From Dysgonamonadaceae bacterium (lineage in GTDB: Bacteria; Bacteroidota; Bacteroidia; Bacteroidales; Azobacteroidaceae), in contig JAITAH010000239.1 of assembly GCA_031284225.1 (NCBI GenBank), positions 1 through 5,373 of the forward strand: 5,373 bases of DNA, given 5' to 3'. Position numbers and translations under genes: made by a program. The notes under the pieces are model-generated. The model saw only the letters and a program-made list of their open reading frames with translations, was not told the DNA's origin and made no database searches. This document shows, one piece after another, positions 1 through 5,373 of this stretch (its first letter is position 1; each line of letters begins with the position of its first letter).

Positions 1-287
1 AGGTGTAAGAAAATATGACCCTGTGATTATTTAACAACCTGAGTTCGGGATATTTCTTGTCCCGAACTCAGGTTACCAAGCAGTGGCAATACCTTGACAA
101 AACAATGCTGATAACTCCAAACCATAAGTCTATCGCTAAACTTTTTGATGAAAATTTCCGGGAAAATTTTTAGGGTGTCCCTGTGGCAAAATCAGGAATA
201 TAAGTCTGCCCGATTAATATTCAAATCGGCTAACGTAATCTTGTATTCCGCTCTTGAATGGGTGTTTAAATTCTTTTTTTCTGACAT
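1..287. other. Non-coding segment downstream of the nitroreductase gene
   Basis: No coding region can be supported here. The clearest structure is the perfect inverted repeat at 36-74, listed separately. Two weaker palindromes are visible: a quasi-palindrome at 151-170 (AAAATTTCC, GG-rich centre, AAAATTTT, one unpaired A) and a 6-bp stem at 210-215/224-229 with an 8-nt loop, about 60 nt past the nitroreductase stop. On the minus strand one frame is open across most of the segment, with an internal TGA near 197-199 and a stop at about 29-31. Its final stretch contains no domain I recognise and partly translates the hairpin, so I treat it as chance. On the plus strand a frame is open from the edge to a TAA at 32-34, which could be the tail of a convergent gene outside the window, but ten codons prove nothing. 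Confidence 0.6.
36..74. repeat. Perfect 15-bp inverted repeat (hairpin, 9-nt loop)
   Basis: Positions 36-50 (AACCTGAGTTCGGGA) are the exact reverse complement of 60-74, separated by the 9-nt loop 51-59. The stem is stable on either strand. Neither side is followed by a run of T: the plus strand continues ACCAAGCAG and the minus strand GTTAAATAAT, so it is not a textbook intrinsic terminator. It lies 214 nt downstream of the nitroreductase stop and 1 nt after a plus-strand TAA at 32-34, so it could end transcription from a convergent gene beyond the left edge. A dispersed intergenic hairpin element is the main alternative. The repeat is seen directly; the role is inference. Confidence 0.75.
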
Positions 288-1145
288 TTAACAAAACCTC
301 TGCTCGGCGAAGGCAAAGCCGGAGCGCCGGTAAAGTGCGTCTTTATCCTCCCTGATCCATGAAATACAATATTTACCGTTTTTATTTTCCAAACCATTCA
401 TCACCTTAAAATAACCTTTAATGCCGAGTTCTTTACAGGTTTGTTCGAAATGACACAGAGCGATACCCATATCCGTTGCTGAAAATCCGCCTAAAGAGGC
501 CGTCCTGTAAAAGTGCAATGCTCCTTCGTCCAACACAATCCGCCACGGCTGATAATTATTTGCCGATGGAGCAATACGAACCATTTCCAAAGGTTGTGCA
601 TAAATACCGGCTTTTTTTTCGGTAAGCGGAACGGTAAAATCCTTGTCAAAAAAAAGCGTGCCGAAAGGTTTGCGGGAAATATGATGTTTTTCCGCTCCCT
701 GCAAAAGTTCAAACAACCGCTTTTTGGCGCTTTCGTAACCGACAGGCGACACAATTCTCAACCGCTCATCCGGATTCAACTGTAGCTGTCGTTTGAAATC
801 TTTCCGGTTGAAAGATCCTCCAAGCCAGCAAGTTCCCAATCCGAGTCCGGTGCAGAAAAGAATGACTTGCTCAAACAGGTATGCCCCTCCTTCTTCGGCT
901 AAAGGAGCTTCTTTGTAAATAAGCGCAAGATAATCGGACGCTCCTCTGACGAAACCATACGTACCGAGCTTGATCCGTTCTTCACCCATACAGGTATTCA
1001 CAAGCTGTATTCGCACCTCTACTCCAAACGGAGCTTGCGTTTGCCGGATGAAATCTTCAATTTTATCCTTCAACTCTTTACTAAGCGGTTGATTTTCGTA
1101 AGTGCGAACCGATTTACGCCGTTTGATTGATTCGATAATTGACAT
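288..1145 (-). CDS. Nitroreductase-family protein (TM1586-like, two-halved)
   Basis: This 285-residue protein is a probable FMN-dependent oxidoreductase of the nitroreductase superfamily, expected to be cytoplasmic and to use NAD(P)H; its substrate cannot be told. The N-terminal RRKSVRTY motif (residues 9-16) is the usual FMN-phosphate-binding signature. A GLGLGTCWLGG stretch (100-110) matches the central flavin-site segment. A second nitroreductase-like segment, APSANNYQPWR (192-202), recalls the APSxxNxQPWR motif that normally occurs near the N-terminus of single-domain members. A length near 285 with two such halves fits the 'putative TM nitroreductase' family (TM1586 type), in which one chain mimics the usual homodimer. 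The ATG at 1145 is secure because an in-frame TAA lies two codons upstream. There is no clear Shine-Dalgarno sequence, only A-rich leader. It lies 107 nt after the tricorn gene on the same strand, with a long palindrome between them. The family call is strong; the physiological role is unknown. Confidence 0.88.
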   Translation of the reverse strand: MSIIESIKRRKSVRTYENQPLSKELKDKIEDFIRQTQAPFGVEVRIQLVNTCMGEERIKLGTYGFVRGASDYLALIYKEAPLAEEGGAYLFEQVILFCTGLGLGTCWLGGSFNRKDFKRQLQLNPDERLRIVSPVGYESAKKRLFELLQGAEKHHISRKPFGTLFFDKDFTVPLTEKKAGIYAQPLEMVRIAPSANNYQPWRIVLDEGALHFYRTASLGGFSATDMGIALCHFEQTCKELGIKGYFKVMNGLENKNGKYCISWIREDKDALYRRSGFAFAEQRFC

Positions 1146-1167
1146 AATTTATCATGGTTTTTAAGAC

Positions 1168-1242
1168 AAAAGACAGAAGAAGACAGACATAGACATAAAA
1201 CTTTTTATCTTTCTTATCTGTGTCTATCTTCTTTTGTCTTTT
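1168..1242. repeat. Long imperfect inverted repeat of purine-rich units
   Basis: Left arm 1168-1193 and right arm 1217-1242 are reverse complements at 23 of 26 positions. On the plus strand two of the three differences become G-U wobbles. The 23-nt loop can itself fold (ATAAA 1195-1199 with TTTAT 1204-1208). The left arm is almost all purine plus C, built of AGACA/AGAAG-like units, and the right arm is its pyrimidine-rich complement. The element fills most of the gap between tricorn (stop at 1253, 10 nt from the stem) and nitroreductase (start at 1145, 22 nt from the stem). In minus-strand RNA it would fold directly after the tricorn stop. No U-tract follows, so simple intrinsic termination is doubtful. 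It could protect mRNA 3' ends, act as a weak terminator, or be a degenerate dispersed repeat. Confidence 0.72.
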
Positions 1243-1252
1243 ATCTGATATC

Positions 1253-4200
1253 TTACTTAGTTGAAATTTCGCTCAACAACACTTGAACTGCTTTTTCTAA
1301 TTGCTGGTCTTCTCCTGCAATCAATTTTTCAGGAGAATTAGCGATTTTATAATCCGGTTCGAGTTGTTGGTTTTCCAGATAACTGCCGTCGGGCAATTGA
1401 TAACCGACAATAGGAATACCAAACAGAAGAGAAGCATCTTGCAATGTTTCCCATGAAACGCTGGTCATTGTTCCCGGAACAGGCATTCCGACCAATTTTC
1501 CGATGCCCACATGTTTATACACCCAAGGCGATCCGTGTGCATTGGAATAGTTAGCCTCTCCCACTATCATAATTGAAGGCTTATTCCATCTGCGGCTGGG
1601 CATATCGCAAGTCTCCACACCGCGCATTACTTGAGTAAAATATTTCTGTCCGCTGAACAGCACTTCCAAATCTTCGTGCAAACGGCCTCCGCCATTAAAC
1701 CTCGTATCAATCACAATCGCTTCTTTATTGTTAAACTTGCCTAACAGATCCGAATAGATAGACCGGAAACTTGCATCGCCCATACTTTGAATATGCACAT
1801 AGCCCAATCGTCCGTTGGATAAACGTTCTACATCCGCTTCGCGCTGCTTTACCCAACGTTGATAAAGCAATCCGTTCTTCGTAGAAATAGAAACAGGTTT
1901 GATTACTTCGTCCCAATGTTCTCCTGTTTTTGGATTATAGAAAGAAAACAGCGTTTTTTGCCCGGAAATTTTATTTAACAAAGGATAATAATCTTCTCCG
2001 GCAAGAATTTTTTTCCCATTGATTGCTTCTAAAATACAACCCATTGTTACTTTGCTTTCCGCATTATCAAAAGGTCCTTTTTCAATTATTTCATCAATCA
2101 ATAATCCGTCTCCGGCATAATTGAACGCAAAAAGAAGTCCGGGATCGGCTGTAGCGTCTGCATCCGGCATTTGAGGAGAATAACGGGCGCCGTTGTGGGA
2201 AGAATTTAATTCGCCTAACATCTCACTCAACAGTTCGGCAAAATCGAAATTATTATTAATAAACGGCAAAAATCGGGAATAAGTCTTTTTCATTAATTCC
2301 CAATCTGTTTTATGTAAATCCTTTACATAGAAACGTTTCTTTTCTTGCGTCCATACATGATTGAACATGTACTCCCGTTCGTCCGTCCGATCCATTTCCA
2401 TTTGTGCCTGAATAGCAACCGATTCTTTTTTATTCCCGGATAAAGTAATTTTTTGCGCCGAACTGCCTAAAGAGAATAACGTTTTGCCCTCTTTATCCAT
2501 GAAAAGACGCCCTTTTCCTATTTCTTTGATTTCCAATTTTGTTTCACGGCTTCGGGTGTTAATAGACCATAAATCGTAATCTTTTTCGAAGGAAGCCAAA
2601 TAATATAACGTTTCCCCATCATTGGTTAACAGGGCATCCGCTAAATTGGAGGAATTGGGAGTTACCCGCACAATTCGATCTTCCATGTTTTTCAATTCGA
2701 TGATTATGTCTTTGGCCGTTTCTTTTTTAACAGAGTCTTTTGAAGCGTCTGTTTTCTTTGCTTTTTCTTCTTCTTCCAAAAGCTTGAAATCATCTTTACT
2801 CAAACGGTACTTATCGTATGCTTTTTGATTCATAAATATCAGCATGGCATCGTCCAGCGAACCCCATGAGGCATGATTTCTCATTCCATACCGTTCTGAT
2901 AAAAAGAGAATAGCATCGCCTTTCAGCACCCATTTCGGGTTCAAATCCGTATATCCGCTATTGGTCAAATTGGTGATTACTCCTCCCTGAGCGCTCACTA
3001 AACCGATATCCGAATAAGGCTCGTGTTTATTGGGAGTATAAACAATCGTAAACCATTTGCTATCAGGCGACCACTCGTATTCAATTTCTCCCGAAGTATC
3101 CGGATTGGCCGAACCGCCGGTAATCTGCCGTATCTTTTTACTTTCAATATTATAAACCATTAATTGATGCCGGTTTTGAATAAAAGCAATTTCTTTTCCA
3201 TCGGGAGAATATTTAGGATACATTTGTTCGTTTTCCGAAGATCGTAGCAACGGCTTTTCTTCAATGACTGTGGCATTAAAGAAATAAATTTCATCCTCTC
3301 GTGTGGTTTTTGCTACATAAAGATTCCAGACGCCGTCTCTTTCGGATGCATAAATCAACGATTTTCCATCGGGAGAAAACGAAGGCATATCTTCTTTGGC
3401 AGCCGTATGAGTAATTCGTTTGGTATATTTATAATCTACCGACGAAACAAACAGTTCGCCCCGCATCTCCACCGCCACCTGTTTCCCGTCGGTGGAAACA
3501 GCTTTGACCGACATTTTTTTATTTGTAATCAACTCTATATCATTTTCTTTATTATCTTCCTGAATGAACAGTTGTACTTTTTGCGGCTTATCGTTACCCT
3601 GTAAAGTATAAATTTCGCCATCGTAGCTAAAACAAAGTTTTCCATTTCGGGCAATACTCAAAAACCGGACCGGATGGGTTTTGAAAAAAGTGATTTGCTT
3701 CGTTTGCAATGGATTTTGTACCGGAAACGACCAGACATTGTTAGAACCGGAGCGTTCGCTCAAAAAATAAACCGTTGAATTATCCGGGCTAAAAACAGGA
3801 TTTGTATCTTCTCCCATTTCCGTAACTAACGGTGTAAATGTCTTATCAATTAAATTATATTTCCAAATATCCCGCGTAACCGCCGACGTATGATGTTTTC
3901 GCCATTTATCTTCCTGACCTTTCCGGTCTTGATATACAAAGGATTTCCCGTCGGAAGCAAAAGACACATTCTCTGCAGGAACGGCTATAATTTGTTCGGG
4001 GCGGCCTCCTGAAACAGAGATTTTGTATAACTCGCTCATCACACCCGAAGGAAACGCCGCACTTTGAGCCGGAGCTTGGATTTTAGCTCCATAAACAATC
4101 TGTTTCCCATCCGGAGTAAAGGCATAAGGCGCTTCATTTCCTGAAAAAGTAGTTAAACGATGAGGTATTCCACCTTTTGCCGGTGTAATAAAGATATCGA

Positions 4201-4462
4201 AATTACCATAACGGTTACTTGCAAATGCAATCGTTTTACTGTCCGGCGACCAAACCGGCATATAATCATAATCTACATGCGTTACAACAGGCCGGGCTTC
4301 TCCCCCATCGACCGATACCGTATAGATATCGCCTTTGCAGGAAAAAGCAATTTGTTGACCATCGGGAGAAATAGACGGATACCGCATCCAAAGCGGATTG
4401 TTTGCCTGTAAAACACTCAAAGAGAAAAAGATAAAAACAGCGAAAAGTTTTAGAAATTTCAT
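1253..4462 (-). CDS. Exported tricorn protease homologue (peptidase family S41)
   Basis: This is a 1069-residue homologue of tricorn protease, close to the roughly 1070 residues of the archaeal enzyme. Residues 1-20 form a signal peptide (K2 and K5, hydrophobic core, LQA before NN), so it probably acts in the periplasm, unlike cytosolic archaeal tricorn. Two TolB/WD40-like propellers follow, marked by repeated SPDG/SPDS-Aφφ motifs, about residues 29-300 and 320-680, the second with a Lys/Glu-rich insert at about 561-584. A helical region, a PDZ-like domain (about 773-850) and the S41 core come next. Visible core motifs are SSH (754-756, matching Ser745-His746 of Thermoplasma tricorn), DTRFNGGG (919-926, oxyanion region) and the Glu of LENQQLEPD (E1030, matching Glu1023). 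The expected nucleophile lies in YSNAHGSP (972-979), where the aligned residue appears to be Ala975, so activity is uncertain. The frame also opens at a GTG (4489), but ATG 4462 places the signal peptide at the N-terminus and is preceded by an A-rich leader. The peptide substrate is unknown. Confidence 0.9.
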   Translation of the reverse strand: MKFLKLFAVFIFFSLSVLQANNPLWMRYPSISPDGQQIAFSCKGDIYTVSVDGGEARPVVTHVDYDYMPVWSPDSKTIAFASNRYGNFDIFITPAKGGIPHRLTTFSGNEAPYAFTPDGKQIVYGAKIQAPAQSAAFPSGVMSELYKISVSGGRPEQIIAVPAENVSFASDGKSFVYQDRKGQEDKWRKHHTSAVTRDIWKYNLIDKTFTPLVTEMGEDTNPVFSPDNSTVYFLSERSGSNNVWSFPVQNPLQTKQITFFKTHPVRFLSIARNGKLCFSYDGEIYTLQGNDKPQKVQLFIQEDNKENDIELITNKKMSVKAVSTDGKQVAVEMRGELFVSSVDYKYTKRITHTAAKEDMPSFSPDGKSLIYASERDGVWNLYVAKTTREDEIYFFNATVIEEKPLLRSSENEQMYPKYSPDGKEIAFIQNRHQLMVYNIESKKIRQITGGSANPDTSGEIEYEWSPDSKWFTIVYTPNKHEPYSDIGLVSAQGGVITNLTNSGYTDLNPKWVLKGDAILFLSERYGMRNHASWGSLDDAMLIFMNQKAYDKYRLSKDDFKLLEEEEKAKKTDASKDSVKKETAKDIIIELKNMEDRIVRVTPNSSNLADALLTNDGETLYYLASFEKDYDLWSINTRSRETKLEIKEIGKGRLFMDKEGKTLFSLGSSAQKITLSGNKKESVAIQAQMEMDRTDEREYMFNHVWTQEKKRFYVKDLHKTDWELMKKTYSRFLPFINNNFDFAELLSEMLGELNSSHNGARYSPQMPDADATADPGLLFAFNYAGDGLLIDEIIEKGPFDNAESKVTMGCILEAINGKKILAGEDYYPLLNKISGQKTLFSFYNPKTGEHWDEVIKPVSISTKNGLLYQRWVKQREADVERLSNGRLGYVHIQSMGDASFRSIYSDLLGKFNNKEAIVIDTRFNGGGRLHEDLEVLFSGQKYFTQVMRGVETCDMPSRRWNKPSIMIVGEANYSNAHGSPWVYKHVGIGKLVGMPVPGTMTSVSWETLQDASLLFGIPIVGYQLPDGSYLENQQLEPDYKIANSPEKLIAGEDQQLEKAVQVLLSEISTK

Positions 4463-4515
4463 GATATTGTTATTTTTAGATATAAACACATTTTATATAA
4501 TTTACTCATGTTACG

Positions 4516-4626
4516 CGAAAGCACGAAGGCACGAAAGCACGAAGGGGCGAACGGGCGAAGGGTGGAGGCGCTTCGCCCTTTCGCCCCTTCGTGCCTTCGC
4601 CCTTTCGTGCTTTCGTGCTTTCGTGC
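4516..4626. repeat. Head-to-head array of 8-bp units forming a long hairpin
   Basis: Six tandem 8-bp units of the form CGAARGNN, one with C in place of R, run through 4516-4563 (for example CGAAAGCA, CGAAGGCA, CGAAGGGG). After a short centre, seven units in reverse complement, YTTCGYSC, run through 4571-4626 (CTTCGCCC, TTTCGTGC). The arms 4516-4560 and 4571-4615 are complementary at 40 of 45 positions, and the inner 24 bp have one mismatch (4552/4579). The 10-nt centre can alternatively make a small GGCG/CGCC hairpin. The element sits between the SUI1-like gene (stop at 4639) and tricorn (ATG at 4462), so minus-strand RNA would carry a very stable stem about 53 nt ahead of the tricorn start. 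No T-run follows on the minus strand. Because 24 bp equals three units and eight codons, both strands give low-complexity open frames (RHESTKAR-like) that are not genes. Possible roles are an attenuator, a processing or stability element, or a dispersed repeat. Confidence 0.88.
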
Positions 4627-4638
4627 CTTTCATCTTCT

Positions 4639-4986
4639 TTAGCCAATGATTTTTGCTTTTGCAAAACCTTCCTTTTGAAGTATTTCAAGAATTTTATTCC
4701 TGAAATCACCTTGTATAATAATTTCATTTTCTTTAGCAGAACCGCCCACGCCGCATTTGGTTTTCAGTAATTTTCCCAAAGCTTGCAAATCCTCTTCTTT
4801 TCCTGTAAATCCGGTGATTAGCGTGACTTTCTTACCGCTACGATTTTTTTTATCTAACTGTATTTTAAGGAACTGTTTATCCTTGAGAAGCGTATCCGGC
4901 TCTTCTGCAGATTCTGTTTCGTACTGGAAACCGGGATTAGTCGAATACACCACATTTAAACGTTCTTTCCAATCGTTGTTTTTCAT
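4639..4986 (-). CDS. yciH: SUI1/eIF1-family translation factor homologue (YciH-like)
   Basis: This 115-residue protein belongs to the SUI1/eIF1 family, the bacterial YciH group. The eukaryotic relatives act in start-codon selection on the small ribosomal subunit; in bacteria the role is less certain, and YciH is thought to influence initiation fidelity or translation under stress. The N-terminal 35 residues are a variable acidic segment. The SUI1 domain covers about 39-115: a basic strand and turn (KKNRSGKKVTLITGF, 46-60), a helix with LGKLLKTKCGVGGS (70-83), then KENEIIIQGD (85-94) and a C-terminal helix ending GFAKAKIIG. The CGVGGS and IxIQGD elements are typical. The frame extends one codon to a TTG at 4989, but ATG at 4986 is the more credible start, with a purine-rich leader (GAAAAGAAAAAAG) just upstream. 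It lies 69 nt downstream of the flavin-binding protein gene, so co-transcription is plausible. The 8-bp-unit hairpin begins about 13 nt past its stop. Confidence 0.9.
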   Translation of the reverse strand: MKNNDWKERLNVVYSTNPGFQYETESAEEPDTLLKDKQFLKIQLDKKNRSGKKVTLITGFTGKEEDLQALGKLLKTKCGVGGSAKENEIIIQGDFRNKILEILQKEGFAKAKIIG

Positions 4987-5055
4987 CAAGCTTTTTTCTT
5001 TTCATTATTTCATCCGATTCCACTCCCGCTTTTTGTCCTGCTTTTTTCTTGTTTA

Positions 5056-5373
5056 TCAGAATTTTATCACTTTCGGTTCTCCGGAGAATGATGCGATTGT
5101 TGCTGTGACATCTTTGAGATACAATACCTGTGTATTGTTATCATCTGCAGAATACATACCTTGCAATTCCGGATATGCGTCCAGCATGCTTTGCTTTGCT
5201 TCACGTCTATCGTCTTCAACCACAACTGCCTGTACGCGTATCCATTGCTGTTGTCCATCGAAAGCACATATTTCGATTTTCGGGTTTATTCCCATTTGTT
5301 TCGATACTTTTTTGACCTTACCGGTTTGAATATAGAGTTTTCCCTCAAAAATATTGATTGTCCCGAACGGGCG
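5056..5373 (-). CDS. Pyridoxamine 5'-phosphate oxidase-like protein, 3' part
   Basis: The gene is cut by the right edge; 105 codons and the TGA stop are present. The frame stays open from the internal Met at 5295 to the edge, adding 26 residues, so the ATG at 5295 is internal and not the start. The edge residues RPFGTINIFEGKLYIQTGK resemble the FMN-binding split-barrel core of small pyridoxamine 5'-phosphate oxidase-family proteins. The rest (NPKIEICAFD, WIRVQAVVVEDD, a YPELQGMYSADDNNTQVLYLKD stretch split by a helix, and a terminal PKVIKF) follows the order usual for this group. From memory, complete relatives are about 130 residues, so roughly 25-30 N-terminal residues would lie outside the window. 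Such proteins bind FMN or a related flavin in the cytoplasm, often as dimers. The fold does not imply vitamin B6 synthesis, and the substrate is unknown. The SUI1-like gene follows after 69 nt, with no hairpin visible in the gap. Confidence 0.85.
   Translation of the reverse strand, partial: RPFGTINIFEGKLYIQTGKVKKVSKQMGINPKIEICAFDGQQQWIRVQAVVVEDDRREAKQSMLDAYPELQGMYSADDNNTQVLYLKDVTATIASFSGEPKVIKF

Noticed and set aside
2..34. Possible C-terminal tail of a plus-strand gene ending at TAA 32-34
   Set aside because: Eleven codons including the stop are too few to support a coding call, although the hairpin just after it would fit a gene end.
151..170. AT-rich quasi-palindrome as an operator site
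   Set aside because: It lies downstream of the only nearby gene, the arms are imperfect, and no known operator pattern is recognised.
29..287. Minus-strand frame open across most of the left segment, broken by one TGA, as a possible gene remnant
   Set aside because: No family resemblance can be named, it lacks a convincing start, and its end simply translates the inverted repeat.
4463..4515. Bacteroidales-type promoter (TTTG ... TAnnTTTG) for tricorn
   Set aside because: The stretch is AT-rich, but no convincing match to the TAnnTTTG element could be found on the minus strand.
4516..4626. CRISPR array
   Set aside because: The units are 8 bp, directly abutting and inverted halfway, with no spacers.
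4398..4649. Plus-strand open frame of 83 codons with an arginine-rich, low-complexity RHESTK-type sequence
   Set aside because: It is the translation of the 8-bp repeat array joined to antisense tricorn sequence. The repetitive composition follows directly from the DNA repeat, and no leader or domain supports it.
4506..4727. Minus-strand open frame of 73 codons overlapping the end of the SUI1-like gene
   Set aside because: Most of it translates the same 8-bp array, and it overlaps the well-supported SUI1-like reading frame in another frame.
4757..5329. Plus-strand open frame of 190 codons opposite the SUI1-like and flavin-binding genes
   Set aside because: It lies antisense to two genes with clear family motifs. 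Its own translation is rich in Ser, Phe and Cys without a recognisable domain, typical of an antisense shadow.

Overview
The window looks like a piece of a Bacteroidota chromosome, most likely order Bacteroidales. The evidence is a moderately AT-rich sequence, A-rich translation starts without a clear Shine-Dalgarno motif, and proteins that resemble Bacteroidales homologues: a secreted tricorn-type S41 protein, a small SUI1/YciH protein and a nitroreductase with two related halves. Genus-level placement is not possible from the sequence alone.

All recognisable genes lie on the minus strand and read right to left. Transcription order is: the C-terminal part of a pyridoxamine 5'-phosphate oxidase-like flavin-binding protein (5056 to the right edge, open at its 5' end); a 69-nt gap; a SUI1/YciH translation-factor-like protein (4639-4986); a 176-nt gap filled mostly by a large hairpin built of 8-bp tandem units (4516-4626); a 1069-residue exported tricorn protease homologue (1253-4462); a 107-nt gap holding a second long imperfect palindrome (1168-1242); and a nitroreductase-like flavoprotein (288-1145). 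Positions 1-287 hold no gene I can support, only a perfect 15-bp inverted repeat (36-74) and weaker palindromes.

The genes do not form an obvious pathway. The first two are close enough to be co-transcribed. Tricorn and nitroreductase are each preceded by a hairpin-forming spacer, which could separate or tune expression. Most of the window is ordinary housekeeping or accessory coding sequence. The points worth attention are the two spacers, where short purine-rich repeats in one arm are mirrored by their complement in the other, and the apparent replacement of the tricorn nucleophilic serine by alanine with the rest of the peptidase fold intact. I see no CRISPR array, tRNA, rRNA or intact mobile element.
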